Origin: Rhodopseudomonas sp.
GTDB taxonomy: Bacteria > Pseudomonadota > Alphaproteobacteria > Rhizobiales > Xanthobacteraceae
Length of the DNA: 64,000 nucleotides
Assembly (NCBI RefSeq): GCF_013377015.1
Contig: NZ_JACABA010000004.1
Span: 200,336 to 264,335, forward strand
Direction of reading: 5' to 3'
Each line of letters opens with the position of its first letter. The first letter of the stretch is position 1. Positions 1 to 8,747 of this stretch are shown here, piece by piece. The notes under the pieces were generated by a model. That model had not been told where the DNA came from. It ran no database searches and saw nothing but the letters and a program-made list of their open reading frames with translations. Position numbers and translations under genes: made by a program.

Positions 1-1865
1 GCCAGCATCAGTTCGATGGCGTCGGTGGCCTCGGCGACCGAGCCGGTCGAGGTGTCGATCGTGAGCTCGTTGCCGACCGGCGGCTGATAGTCATTGCCGA
101 TGCCGGTAAAGCCCTTCAACGCGCCAGCGCGGGCCTTGGCGTAGTGGCCCTTGGGATCGCGGCTCTCGCACACCTCGGCGGGGGTCGCGACGTGGATTTC
201 GCGAAACAGCTCGGCGGCGATCCGCCGCGCCGCGGCGCGATCCTCCAGCGCTGGCGATACCGCCGCGACGATCGCGATGTGTCCATTCCTGGCCAGATGC
301 GTTGCAATCTCGGCGAGGCGACGGATGTTCTCGGCGCGATCTTCGGCCGAGAAGCCGAGATCGGCATTGAGCCCGGCGCGCAGCGTGTCGCCATCGAGCA
401 GGATCGGCGAACCGCCGCGCGAAAACAATCGACGCTCCAGCGCCAGCGCCAGCGTCGATTTGCCGGAGCCGGGCAGGCCGGTCAGCCACACCACCGCGCC
501 GCCATGGCGATAGCGCGCCAAGCGCTCGTCCGGTCGCAGCGCCGACTCCACCGGCACGATATCGACGGGAATTGCGCGTGCGCCGGCATCGACGCTGAGC
601 ACCAGCCCGCCGCCGGCGATCCGGCCGCCGACCTCGATCACCAGTCGTCCGGTGCGCGGATTGTCGCTTGCCGGGTCGGCTGCCACCGGCTGCGCCAGCG
701 CGATGTCGATCTCGCCGACATGATTGCGCGCGATCGCCTTGGCGGCGACGCTTTCGAGATCGCCGGGATCGACCGCTTTCTCGATCGCCACCACGGTGGC
801 GCGGGTTTCCCGCGTGCCGAGCCGCAGCAGGATCGAGGCGCCGGGCAGCAGCGGCTGATCATGCAGCCAGAAGATCCGCGCCCGCAGCCGTCGCGTGTCG
901 CGCGGCGCCGCGCCGACATGGGCAATGACGTCGCCGCGCTCGATGAACAATTCGCGATCCAGCGTGATGCCGACCGAGCGGCCGGCGCCTTGCGGTCCGC
1001 TCACCGGCGTCACCGGCCAGCTCTCGACCGATTTGATCCTCGCGATCTTGCCGGCCGGCATGATCACGATCTCGTCGCCGGTTTGCAGTTGGCCGGATTC
1101 AATGCGGCCGGCGACGATGCGGCGGTCGTCGAATTTGTAGATCGCCTGCACCGGCAGCCGGAGGGCCAATTGATCGAGTGGCCGCGCCGGGATCAGTGCG
1201 TCGAGCGCTTCCACCACGGTGGGGCCGTCGTACCAGGCGATATTCGCGGTGCGTTCGGCGACGCCGTCGCCGTCGCGCGCCGAGATCGGGATCACCGCGG
1301 CCGGCGTGACGCCGAGTTCGATCAGATGCGCCGAGATTTCGTCGCTGATTTCGCGGAATCGCGCTTCCGAGAAATCCACCCGATCCATCTTGTTGACCAC
1401 CACGGCGACCTGCTTGACCCCGAGCAGATGCAGCAGATAGCCGTGCCGCCTTGTCTGGTCGCGCACGCCTTCCAGCGCGTCGATGATCAGCACCGCGCCG
1501 TCGGCCTGCGAGGCGCCGGTGATCATGTTGCGCAGGAATTCGGCGTGGCCCGGCGCGTCGATCAGCACGATGTCGCGCGAGCCGGTACGGAACGAGATCT
1601 GTGTGGTGTCGATGGTGATGCCCTGGTCGCGCTCGGTCTGCAGCGCGTCGAGCAGGAACGACCATTCGAACGGCATGCCGCGCCGGGCGCTGACGGCTTT
1701 CAGCATTTCCAGCTTGCCATCCGGCAGCGAGCCGGTCTCGTGCAGCAGCCGGCCGACCAGCGTCGACTTGCCGTGATCGACATGGCCGACGATGACGATG
1801 CGGACCAGCGGACGGGTGGTGCCGTTCGGCGTGGCGAGGGAAGCGGGCGGGACGGCGATGGTCAT
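1..1865 (-). CDS. cysNC: CysNC, bifunctional sulfate adenylyltransferase large subunit / APS kinase (3' end outside window)
   Basis: The GTPase subunit of ATP sulfurylase (CysN) is fused to adenylylsulfate kinase (CysC), so the protein activates sulfate to APS and phosphorylates it to PAPS in the cytoplasm. In the minus-strand translation the GTPase motifs are GHVDHGKST (about residues 27-35), DAPGH (103-107) and NKMD (158-161), followed by EF-Tu-like beta-barrel domains. A second P-loop, GLPGSGKS (about 453-460), and LDGDTLR mark the CysC domain. About 621 codons are visible and the stop lies beyond position 1. The ATG at 1865 is chosen because the ATG at 1870 runs into a stop after two codons. 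It follows cysD by 23 bp, so the two are probably co-transcribed. The fusion and motifs are seen directly; function follows from the family. Confidence 0.96.
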   Translation of the reverse strand, partial: MTIAVPPASLATPNGTTRPLVRIVIVGHVDHGKSTLVGRLLHETGSLPDGKLEMLKAVSARRGMPFEWSFLLDALQTERDQGITIDTTQISFRTGSRDIVLIDAPGHAEFLRNMITGASQADGAVLIIDALEGVRDQTRRHGYLLHLLGVKQVAVVVNKMDRVDFSEARFREISDEISAHLIELGVTPAAVIPISARDGDGVAERTANIAWYDGPTVVEALDALIPARPLDQLALRLPVQAIYKFDDRRIVAGRIESGQLQTGDEIVIMPAGKIARIKSVESWPVTPVSGPQGAGRSVGITLDRELFIERGDVIAHVGAAPRDTRRLRARIFWLHDQPLLPGASILLRLGTRETRATVVAIEKAVDPGDLESVAAKAIARNHVGEIDIALAQPVAADPASDNPRTGRLVIEVGGRIAGGGLVLSVDAGARAIPVDIVPVESALRPDERLARYRHGGAVVWLTGLPGSGKSTLALALERRLFSRGGSPILLDGDTLRAGLNADLGFSAEDRAENIRRLAEIATHLARNGHIAIVAAVSPALEDRAAARRIAAELFREIHVATPAEVCESRDPKGHYAKARAGALKGFTGIGNDYQPPVGNELTIDTSTGSVAEATDAIELML

Positions 1866-1888
1866 GGCATCACTCACTTGAGGTCTCG

Positions 1889-2788
1889 TCACAGATAGCC
1901 GGCGACGCGAAGCCGCTCGAAGGCGTCCTCGGTCTCGTGGTCGAGCGCGCGGCCGGCGCGTTCCGGCACCTTGGTGCTGTCGAGTTCGGTCAGGATCTCG
2001 TCGATGTTGGAGGCATTCGACGCCACCGGATTGGTGATGTCGGCATCGCCCAGAGAGCGATAGCGCTTGCCGTTCTGTGCCAGGTACAACGGGATGATCG
2101 GGATGTTTTCGCGCTTGGTGTAGGCCCAGATGTCGGCCTCGGTCCAATGCAGGATCGGATGAATCCGCAAGTGAGCGCCGGGCGGCGGCGAGGCGTTGAA
2201 CTGGTCCCAGAATTCCGGCGGCTGGTCGCGGACGTCCCATCCGCCCTCGGTGCCGCGCGGCGAAAACACCCGCTCCTTGGCCCTTGTGGCTTCCTCGTCG
2301 CGGCGAATGCCGGCGATCAGCCCGTCGAAACCGTATTTGGCCAGCGCCAGCTTCAGCCCTTCGGTCTTGCGTGCGGCGGAGCGGGCGGCGGGCGGCAACG
2401 TCGGATCGATGCTCTCCAGCGGCGGGCAGTAATCGACCTTGAGATCGAGGTCCCATTCCTTGGCGTATTGATCGCGGAACGCATACATCTCCGGAAATTT
2501 CTTGCCGGTGTCGACATGCAGCGCCGGGAACGGCACCTTGCCGAAGAACGCCTTGCGCGCCAGCCAGATCATCACATTGGAATCTTTGCCGAGCGACCAC
2601 AGCAGCGCCAGCTTCTTCAGCCGCGCGAAACCTTCACGGAAAATGTAGATGCTCTGGGCTTCCAGTGCGTCGAGGTGATCCATCCCGGGCGCCGCCAAAA
2701 ATTCCTGACGCGGCGGCGCGGGCAGGCCCGGAACGCTGCCCTCGCGGTGCAACGGCTGGCCGCGATGATCGTTGCTGAGAAGGTTCAT
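1889..2788 (-). CDS. cysD: CysD, sulfate adenylyltransferase small subunit
   Basis: CysD is the ATP pyrophosphatase-type catalytic subunit of ATP sulfurylase; it pairs with CysN to make APS from sulfate and ATP. The 299-residue product carries the PP-loop SLGKDS at residues 65-70 and the typical MDHLDALEAQSIYI region before it. The C-terminus (HETEDAFERLRVAGYL) is family-typical. The ATG at 2788 has a GGAAG ribosome-binding sequence. An internal Met at residue 36, where many CysD proteins begin, is the alternative, so the first 35 residues may be an extension. It is the first gene of the leftward cysD-cysNC operon and diverges from cysG across a 144-bp regulatory region. Confidence 0.95.
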   Translation of the reverse strand: MNLLSNDHRGQPLHREGSVPGLPAPPRQEFLAAPGMDHLDALEAQSIYIFREGFARLKKLALLWSLGKDSNVMIWLARKAFFGKVPFPALHVDTGKKFPEMYAFRDQYAKEWDLDLKVDYCPPLESIDPTLPPAARSAARKTEGLKLALAKYGFDGLIAGIRRDEEATRAKERVFSPRGTEGGWDVRDQPPEFWDQFNASPPPGAHLRIHPILHWTEADIWAYTKRENIPIIPLYLAQNGKRYRSLGDADITNPVASNASNIDEILTELDSTKVPERAGRALDHETEDAFERLRVAGYL

Positions 2789-2932
2789 GTCTTCCGCTTG
2801 GCGTTTGAGGGTAAAAACTTCTACAGTTGCACTGCAATATAGAAGAAATAAATTTCTCTTTGCAGCGCTTGCAAGAGAGATATATAGAAAATAATTCTAG
2901 TCAACCCCAAGTTCGGGGGAGCGGAGCGGCGC
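2789..2932. promoter_or_regulatory. Divergent cysD/cysG control region with three dyad symmetries
   Basis: This 144-bp AT-rich stretch separates the two sulfate operons and must hold both promoters. Three inverted repeats are visible: TTGCA-C-TGCAA at 2827-2837; TCTCTTTGCA (2855-2864) against TGCAAGAGA (2870-2878), imperfect by one base; and TAGAA-N5-TTCTA near 2886-2900. A weak sigma70-like pair for cysG is TTGCAA (2869-2874) with TAATTC (2892-2897) at 17-bp spacing. The dyads are candidate operators for a sulfur-responsive regulator; which one is not known from this sequence. Confidence 0.55.
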
Positions 2933-4360
2933 ATGCGATATCTGCCGGTGTTTCTCGATCTACGGACCGGACCGATTCTATTGATCGGTGCGGGCGAGCT
3001 CGTGCGCGCCAAGCTGCGGCTGCTGCTGTCGGCCGGCGCGCGGATTCGCTGGTACGCGATTGACGGCGATCATGAGCTTGGCGGTGTTACGCGGGAGCAG
3101 GCCGCGCGGATCGAGCGCGGCGCCGGCGATCCGCTTGCGGCCGATTTGTCCGGCGTGATCGCGGTGCTGTGCGCGGGCGCCGGCGACCTGGGACCGGCGA
3201 TGGCGGCGCGCGCCCGCGCGGTCGGGCTGCCGGTCAATGTGATGGACGATCTGGTCCATTCCAGTTTCATCTTTCCGGCGATCGTCGATCGCGGCGACGT
3301 CGTGGTGGCGATCGGCACTGGTGGATCGTCGCCGGTGTTGGCGCGGCGTATCCGCGAACAGATCGAGGCGCTGCTGCCGGCGCGGATCGGCGATCTGGCG
3401 AATTTCATCGGCCGCTTTCGCAAGACCTTCAATACGCGGATCGCCCAGTTTCCGCTGCGCCGCCGGTTCTGGGAACGGGTCGTTGATGGGCCGATCGGCG
3501 CGTTGGTGCTGGCCGGCCGCGAGGCCGAGGCCGAATATGAACTCACAGGCATCGTCGATCCGTCGCGTTATGCCGGCGCGCAAGCGGCCGGCGCCGAGGG
3601 CCGCGTGACGCTGGTCGGCGCCGGACCGGGCGATCCGGATCTCTTGACCATCAAGGCGCTGCGCGCGCTGCAGGACGCCGACGTGGTGTTCTACGATGAA
3701 CTGGTGACGCCGGAAATTCTCGACCGCATTCGCCGCGATGCGTCGCTTGTGCCGGTCGGCCGTCGCGTCGGCAAACCCGGGATCGGGCAGGACGCCATCA
3801 ACACCTTGCTGATCGAAGCGGCGCAGGCCGGCCAGCGCGCGGTGCGGCTGAAGGGCGGCGATCCGTTCGTGTTCGGCCGCGGCGGTGAGGAAGTGCAGGC
3901 GCTGCGCGATGCCGGCGTCGCCTATTCGGTGATCCCGGGGATCAGCGCCGGGCTCGGCGCCGCCGCGCAATTCGAGGTGCCGCTGACCTATCGTCACGAG
4001 GCGCTGCGCATCACCTTCCTCACCGCTCATAAAGCGAAGGACGCCGACACCGTCGACTGGTCGACCCTCACCGACGTCAAGATGACGGTGGTGGTGTACA
4101 TGGGCATGACCGCGGCGCCCTCGGTGCTCGCCGGCTTGTTGAAGGCCGGGCGCTCGCCGCAGACGCCGGTCGGGGTGTTCGCCCGCGCGACGCGGCCCGA
4201 TGCCAAGGCCGCAGTCGGCACGCTGTCCGAACTGCCGGTGCTGGTCGAACAGGTCGATGGCGGGCCGGCGATCCTGATCATCGGCGACGTGGTCGCGCAT
4301 TCCGCGCCGTGGCGCGAAACCCAACTCCAACAACTCCTCATGCAGGTGGCTGCCGAATGA
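2933..4360 (+). CDS. cysG: CysG-type siroheme synthase (precorrin-2 dehydrogenase/ferrochelatase + uroporphyrinogen-III methyltransferase)
   Basis: This multifunctional enzyme makes siroheme, the prosthetic group of the CysI sulfite reductase encoded next door. The N-terminal part (about residues 1-210) starts with a Rossmann NAD-binding segment (VFLDLRTGPILLIGAGELVRAKL) typical of precorrin-2 dehydrogenase/ferrochelatase. The C-terminal part (from about residue 222) begins VTLVGAGPGDPDLLT, the signature of SUMT methyltransferases, and contains the KGGDPFVFGRGGEE loop. At 475 aa it has full CysG length. The ATG at 2933 has a purine-rich GGGGGAGCGGAG site upstream. The stop overlaps the next start as ATGA, implying translational coupling. 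Confidence 0.95.
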   Translation: MRYLPVFLDLRTGPILLIGAGELVRAKLRLLLSAGARIRWYAIDGDHELGGVTREQAARIERGAGDPLAADLSGVIAVLCAGAGDLGPAMAARARAVGLPVNVMDDLVHSSFIFPAIVDRGDVVVAIGTGGSSPVLARRIREQIEALLPARIGDLANFIGRFRKTFNTRIAQFPLRRRFWERVVDGPIGALVLAGREAEAEYELTGIVDPSRYAGAQAAGAEGRVTLVGAGPGDPDLLTIKALRALQDADVVFYDELVTPEILDRIRRDASLVPVGRRVGKPGIGQDAINTLLIEAAQAGQRAVRLKGGDPFVFGRGGEEVQALRDAGVAYSVIPGISAGLGAAAQFEVPLTYRHEALRITFLTAHKAKDADTVDWSTLTDVKMTVVVYMGMTAAPSVLAGLLKAGRSPQTPVGVFARATRPDAKAAVGTLSELPVLVEQVDGGPAILIIGDVVAHSAPWRETQLQQLLMQVAAE

Positions 4361-4671
4361 CCTCTCCGCTGCAACAGAAGATCAAGATCACCGGACCCTC
4401 GGTGGTGACCGCGAACCGCACCTGGGACGGCGTGGTGATCTGGCGCACCAATGCGAAGGACTGGTCGACCGATCTGGCCGACGCCGCGATCGTGCGCACC
4501 GCCGACGCTGCGCGCGCTTTGCTGGGTGAATCGGTGGCCGACGATCTCGGCGCGGTCGGCGCCTATATCGCGCCGGTCGAGGTCGATGAGTCCGGCGCGA
4601 TCAAGCCCGGCAATCTGCGCGAGCAGATCCGGGTCGACGGCGTCACCATCGAATTGCCGGCTCACGCGTAA
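4357..4671 (+). CDS. DUF2849 small protein of the sulfite reductase operon
   Basis: A 104-residue soluble protein of the DUF2849 family. It starts at an ATG that overlaps the cysG stop (ATGA, 4357-4360); a longer in-frame reading from 4309 exists but lies inside cysG. There are no membrane segments or cysteines. The sequence has the motif ANRTWDGVVIWRT near the N-terminus and a C-terminal half about polarity and charge rather than catalysis. The family is known from alphaproteobacterial cys operons between cysG and cysI, so a helper role in sulfite reductase assembly or regulation is the natural inference. No biochemical function is established. Confidence 0.88.
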   Translation: MTSPLQQKIKITGPSVVTANRTWDGVVIWRTNAKDWSTDLADAAIVRTADAARALLGESVADDLGAVGAYIAPVEVDESGAIKPGNLREQIRVDGVTIELPAHA

Positions 4672-4683
4672 GGCCTTTTGCAA

Positions 4684-6339
4684 ATGTATGCTTATGATGA
4701 AATCGACCGCACCCTGATCAACGAGCGGGTCAGCGAATTCCGCGACCAGGTCAAGCGCCGGCTCAGCGGCGAACTCTCGGAAGATGAGTTCAAGATGATC
4801 CGTCTGATGAACGGCGTCTATCTGCAGCTGCACGCCTATATGTTCCGGGTCGCGATCCCCTACGGCACGCTGTCGTCGGCGCAGCTGCGCAAGCTGGCGC
4901 ATGTCGCGCGCAAATACGACCGCGGCTACGGCCATTTCACCACGCGGCAGAACATCCAGTTCAACTGGATCAAGCTCGCCGACCTGCCGGACGCGCTGGC
5001 CGATCTCGCCGAGGTCGGCATCCACGCGATGCAGACCTCCGGCAACTGCACTCGTAACATCACCGCAGATCAATGGGCCGGCGTCGCGCCCGGCGAGGTC
5101 GAGGATCCGCGGATCTGGGCCGAACTGCTGCGGCAATATTCGACGCTGCATCCGGAATTCTCGTTCCTGCCGCGCAAGTTCAAGTTCGCCATCACCGCGT
5201 CGGCGCACGACCGCGCCGCGATCAAGGTCCACGACATCGGGCTGCGGCTGCATCGCAATGACAAGGGTGAAACCGGCTTCGAGGTACTGGTCGGCGGCGG
5301 GCTCGGCCGCACCCCGTTCATCGGCAAGACCATCCGGGAATTCGTGCCGGGCCGCGATCTGCTCAGCTATGTCGAGGCGATCCTGCGCGTCTACAACCAG
5401 TACGGCCGTCGCGATAATATCTACAAGGCGCGGATCAAGATCCTGGTGCACGAGCTCGGCATCGAGAAGTTCGCCGAGGAAGTCGAGACCGAGTGGCTGC
5501 AGATCCGCGATTCCACGCTGGCGCTGGACGCCGCCGTGGTCGAGGACATCCGCTCGCGCTTCAGCTATCCGGCCTATGAGAAACTCGCGCCGATGCCGGA
5601 CGAACTGAAGCAGGCCGCGGCTGATCCGCAGTTCGAGGCCTGGCGGACGAATTCGGTCGCGCCGCACAAGGTGCAAGGCTATGCGATCGTGACGCTGTCG
5701 CTGAAGCCGATCGGCGGGGCGCCGGGCGACGCCACCGCGGCTCAGATGGACGCTGTCGCCGACCTCGCCGACAAATATTCGTTCGGCGAAATCCGCGTCG
5801 GCCACGAGCAGAACCTGGCGTTCCCGCATGTCGCCAAGCGCGATTTGCCGGCGCTGTGGCGCGCGCTCGACAAGATCGGCGTCGCCACCCCGAACGTCAA
5901 TCTGGTCACCGACATCATTGCGTGCCCGGGACTGGACTACTGCTCGCTCGCCAATGCGCGCTCGATCCCGATCGCGCAGGAGCTGACGCGGCGCTTTGCC
6001 AATCACGACACCGCCAATCTGATCGGCCGGCTGCACGTCAATATCTCCGGCTGCATCAATGCCTGCGGCCATCACCATGTCGGCAACATCGGCATTCTCG
6101 GCGTCGAGAAGAACGGCGAGGAAGTCTATCAGATCACCATCGGCGGCCGCGCTGACGAGAACGCCGAACTCGGCAAGCTGATCGGGCCGGCGGTGCCTTA
6201 TGCCGAAGTCGCCGATGTGGTCGAAGACATCGTCGAGGCCTACCTCGCGCTGCGCGAACGGCCCGATGAGCTATTCATCGATGCCGTGAAGCGGCTGGGC
6301 GTCGAGCCATTCAGGGAGCGCGTCTATGCCACTCGTTAA
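4684..6339 (+). CDS. cysI: CysI-type siroheme/[4Fe-4S] sulfite (nitrite/sulfite) reductase
   Basis: This enzyme reduces sulfite to sulfide by six electrons using siroheme coupled to a [4Fe-4S] cluster. The 551-aa protein shows the duplicated ferredoxin-like halves of the family: TSGNCTRN in the first half, and the cluster ligands CPGLDYC (C-x5-C) and GCINACGHH (C-x3-C) in the second. An ATG at 4684 (MYAYDE) is preferred over a TTG two codons upstream. There is no flavoprotein subunit (CysJ) gene in the operon, so ferredoxin is the likely electron donor (inference). The gene overlaps the following DUF934 gene by 14 bp. Confidence 0.94.
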   Translation: MYAYDEIDRTLINERVSEFRDQVKRRLSGELSEDEFKMIRLMNGVYLQLHAYMFRVAIPYGTLSSAQLRKLAHVARKYDRGYGHFTTRQNIQFNWIKLADLPDALADLAEVGIHAMQTSGNCTRNITADQWAGVAPGEVEDPRIWAELLRQYSTLHPEFSFLPRKFKFAITASAHDRAAIKVHDIGLRLHRNDKGETGFEVLVGGGLGRTPFIGKTIREFVPGRDLLSYVEAILRVYNQYGRRDNIYKARIKILVHELGIEKFAEEVETEWLQIRDSTLALDAAVVEDIRSRFSYPAYEKLAPMPDELKQAAADPQFEAWRTNSVAPHKVQGYAIVTLSLKPIGGAPGDATAAQMDAVADLADKYSFGEIRVGHEQNLAFPHVAKRDLPALWRALDKIGVATPNVNLVTDIIACPGLDYCSLANARSIPIAQELTRRFANHDTANLIGRLHVNISGCINACGHHHVGNIGILGVEKNGEEVYQITIGGRADENAELGKLIGPAVPYAEVADVVEDIVEAYLALRERPDELFIDAVKRLGVEPFRERVYATR

Positions 6340-6841
6340 CAAGGGACAGATCGTCAGCGACGGCTTCGTGCATCTGGCCGACGACGCGAAACTGCCGTCC
6401 GACGGCGCCGTGCTGGTGTCGGCGACGCGATTTCTCGCCAATGCGGAATCGCTGTCGGCGCGCAACAGTCCGGTCGGAGTGATCTGGCCGAACAACCGTA
6501 GCGTCGACGAGCTGGCGCCGTGGCTGGACCGGCTGGCCGCGGTGGCGCTGGTGTTTCCGACCTTCCGCGACGGTCGCGCGCACAGCCAGGCCCGGCTGTT
6601 GCGCGAGCGTCACCATTATCGGGGAGAATTGCGCGCCACCGGGCAGGTGCTGCGCGACCAGTTCACCTTCCTGCTGCGCAACGGCTTCGACAGTTTTGAG
6701 GTGAAGAAGGACAGCGACGCTCACGCCTTCGCGGAGGCGACGCAGCGCTACACCGAGTTCTATCAGCCGACCGGCGACGGCCGGCAGACCGCCTTGGAGC
6801 GCCGGCTTCGCCAGCGCCATTCCGAAAGCGCCAATTCATGA
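6326..6841 (+). CDS. DUF934 protein, sulfite reductase-associated
   Basis: A 171-residue protein of the DUF934 family, regularly encoded between cysI and cysH in proteobacteria. Recognisable segments are GVIWPNNRSVDELAPWLDRL, the FPTFRDGRAHSQARLLRERH block and GQVLRDQFTFLLRNGFDSFE. There is no signal peptide, membrane helix or metal-binding cysteine. It overlaps cysI by 14 bp and cysH by 4 bp (ATGA), so it is translated with them. The conserved RDGR...RLRERHxYxGELRATG core suggests a compact alpha/beta fold. The biochemical role is unknown; a function in sulfite reduction is inferred from context only. Confidence 0.9.
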   Translation: MPLVNKGQIVSDGFVHLADDAKLPSDGAVLVSATRFLANAESLSARNSPVGVIWPNNRSVDELAPWLDRLAAVALVFPTFRDGRAHSQARLLRERHHYRGELRATGQVLRDQFTFLLRNGFDSFEVKKDSDAHAFAEATQRYTEFYQPTGDGRQTALERRLRQRHSESANS

Positions 6842-7575
6842 GCGAACTCGTGCAACCGCTGTCGCAACCGGCCGCACCGACGGCGCAAGAGCTGACCGCA
6901 CGCGAGCTCGATGCCGCGCTGCGCGCGGCGTCGCCTGCGGAGGTAATCGCGGCGGCGTTGCGCCATCTCGGTCGCGACAGGCTGGCGCTGGTGTCGTCGT
7001 TCGGCACCGAATCCGCCGCGCTGCTGAAAGTGATGGCCGATGTCGACCCTTCGATTCCCGTGATCTTTCTCGATACCGGCTGGCTGTTCGAGGAGACGCT
7101 GGCCTATCGCGACACCCTGATCGCCACGCTCGGCCTCACCGACGTCCGCTCGATCAAGCCGCTCGAGGAGAATCTAAACCGCGACGATCCGGAGCGGGAA
7201 TTATGGTTCTCCGATCCGGATAAATGCTGCGCGATCCGCAAGGTCGAGCCGTTGTCGCGCGCCCTTGCGCCGTTCAGCGGCTGGATCAACGGCCGCAAAC
7301 GGTTTCAGGGCGGGCTGCGTGCCGACATTCCGGTGGTCGAGGCCGACGGCGCGCGATTGAAATTCAATCCCTTCGCCAACGTCTCGCGCGAGGAGATCGC
7401 GGCGATCTACACGCTGGCGAAACTGCCGCCGCACCCGCTGGCGGCGTCCGGATTTCTCTCGGTCGGCTGCATGCCGTGCACCAGTCGCGCCGAGTCGAAT
7501 GAGGACGCGCGCGCCGGACGATGGCGCGGAAAGGCCAAGACGGAATGCGGCATCCACACCATGAAGATTTCGTAG
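6838..7575 (+). CDS. cysH: CysH, assimilatory adenylylsulfate (APS) reductase with Fe-S motif
   Basis: Thioredoxin-dependent reductase converting APS (or PAPS) to sulfite. The 245-aa protein has the PP-loop-like SSFGTESAALL, the DTGWLFEET motif, the KCC pair (about residue 130), GCMPC near the C-terminus and the catalytic ECGIH motif. The CC...CxxC set binds a [4Fe-4S] cluster in APS reductases and is absent from enterobacterial PAPS reductases, so APS is the likely substrate. The ATG overlaps the DUF934 stop by 4 bp. It is the last gene of the cysG-cysH block; 122 bp separate it from the transporter genes. Confidence 0.94.
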   Translation: MSELVQPLSQPAAPTAQELTARELDAALRAASPAEVIAAALRHLGRDRLALVSSFGTESAALLKVMADVDPSIPVIFLDTGWLFEETLAYRDTLIATLGLTDVRSIKPLEENLNRDDPERELWFSDPDKCCAIRKVEPLSRALAPFSGWINGRKRFQGGLRADIPVVEADGARLKFNPFANVSREEIAAIYTLAKLPPHPLAASGFLSVGCMPCTSRAESNEDARAGRWRGKAKTECGIHTMKIS

Positions 7576-7600
7576 CACAACGCTGTCGCAACTAACCGAA

Positions 7601-7621
7601 CAACGAAATGCCGTTTCGTTG
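7601..7621. repeat. Inverted repeat between cysH and sbp
   Basis: A perfect 8-bp dyad, CAACGAAA and TTTCGTTG with a 5-nt centre, lies 26 bp after the cysH stop and about 77 bp before sbp. There is no T-run after it, so it is not a standard terminator. It could be an operator for the transporter operon or an mRNA hairpin. Confidence 0.45.
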
Positions 7622-7697
7622 ACTAGCGCGCGCTTCTCCGGGAGTTTCGGCCCTTCGCCGTCGATGACATGGTGTCGTCCGGCCAATGGAGATTAAG

Positions 7698-8687
7698 ATG
7701 ATCCGTCGTCTTGTTCCCGTGCTTGCGGGACTGATCTGGGCAGGCTCGGCGTTCGCCGCGGACGTATCGCTGCTCAACGTGTCGTATGATCCGACCCGCG
7801 AACTCTATACCGATTTCAACAAGTCGTTCGCGGCGGCCTATCAGAAGGAATCCGGCAAGAGCGTCGAGATCAAGCAGTCGCATGGCGGCTCGGGCTCGCA
7901 GGCGCGCTCGGTGATCGACGGGTTGCAGGCCGACGTGGTGACGCTGGCGCTGGCCTATGACATCGACGCCATCGCCAACAAGGGCCTGCTGGCGAAGGAC
8001 TGGCAGAAGCGTCTGCCGCAGAACGCATCGCCTTACACTTCGACCATCGTGTTCCTGGTCCGCAAGGGCAACCCGAAGGGCATCAAGGACTGGGACGATC
8101 TGATCAAGTCCGGCGTCAGCGTGATCACGCCGAATCCGAAAACCTCGGGCGGCGCACGCTGGAACTATCTGGCGGCCTGGGGCTATGCGCTGAAGAAATC
8201 CGGCTCGCAGGAAGGCGCGCGGGACTTCGTCGCCAGTATTTACAAGAACGTGCCGGTGCTGGATACCGGCGCGCGCGGTTCGACCGTAACCTTCGTCGAG
8301 CGCGGCGTCGGCGACGTGCTGCTGGCCTGGGAAAACGAGGCGTTCCTCGCGGTCAAGGAATTCGGCAAGGACAAGTTCGAGATCGTGGCGCCTTCCGTCT
8401 CGATCCTGGCCGAGCCGCCGGTCGCGGTGGTCGACAAGGTGGTCGACACCAAGGGAACCCGGGCGGTCGCCGAGGCCTATCTGAAGCACTGGTACACCCA
8501 GGAAGGCCAGGAAATCGCCGCCCGCAATTTCTACCGCCCTCGGGATGCCGAAATTGCCAAGAAGTATACGAACGCATTCGCCAAGGTTGAGCTGTTCACC
8601 ATCGACGACGTGTTTGGCGGCTGGACCAAGGCGCAGACCGAGCACTTCGCCGAAGGCGGCGTGTTCGACAAGATCTACAAGAACTGA
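7698..8687 (+). CDS. sbp: Sulfate ABC transporter periplasmic substrate-binding protein
   Basis: Periplasmic receptor that delivers sulfate (or thiosulfate) to the CysTWA importer. The 329-aa precursor has a classical signal peptide ([20 protein letters not shown], cleavage before ADVSLL) and family blocks such as [45 protein letters not shown] and [17 protein letters not shown]. The ATG at 7698 is chosen over the upstream in-frame ATG at 7686 because GGAG at 7688-7691 fits as its ribosome-binding site and the signal peptide starts there. A strong hairpin follows the stop, as is common after binding-protein genes. Confidence 0.95.
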   Translation: MIRRLVPVLAGLIWAGSAFAADVSLLNVSYDPTRELYTDFNKSFAAAYQKESGKSVEIKQSHGGSGSQARSVIDGLQADVVTLALAYDIDAIANKGLLAKDWQKRLPQNASPYTSTIVFLVRKGNPKGIKDWDDLIKSGVSVITPNPKTSGGARWNYLAAWGYALKKSGSQEGARDFVASIYKNVPVLDTGARGSTVTFVERGVGDVLLAWENEAFLAVKEFGKDKFEIVAPSVSILAEPPVAVVDKVVDTKGTRAVAEAYLKHWYTQEGQEIAARNFYRPRDAEIAKKYTNAFAKVELFTIDDVFGGWTKAQTEHFAEGGVFDKIYKN

Positions 8688-8707
8688 TCGCGAAATGAAG
8701 CGAGACG

Positions 8708-8731
8708 CCCAGGCCGGACCCCCGGCCTGGG
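8708..8731 (+). terminator. Stem-loop between sbp and cysT (likely transcript-stabilising or partial terminator)
   Basis: A perfect 10-bp GC-rich stem (CCCAGGCCGG / CCGGCCTGGG) with an ACCC loop lies 20 bp after the sbp stop and is not followed by a U-run. Such hairpins after binding-protein genes commonly protect the upstream mRNA or reduce read-through, which gives more SBP than permease. The structure is seen; the role is inferred. Confidence 0.6.
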
Positions 8732-8747
8732 AACTGAAGGGGCGAAT

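Noticed and set aside
144-1898. 584-codon plus-strand open frame over the cysNC region
   Set aside because: It is antisense to cysNC, whose minus-strand translation shows GTPase and kinase motifs; the open frame follows from high GC at third positions.
4027-6078. 683-codon minus-strand open frame under cysG and cysI
   Set aside because: No family-like sequence; it opposes well-recognised CysG and CysI coding sequence.
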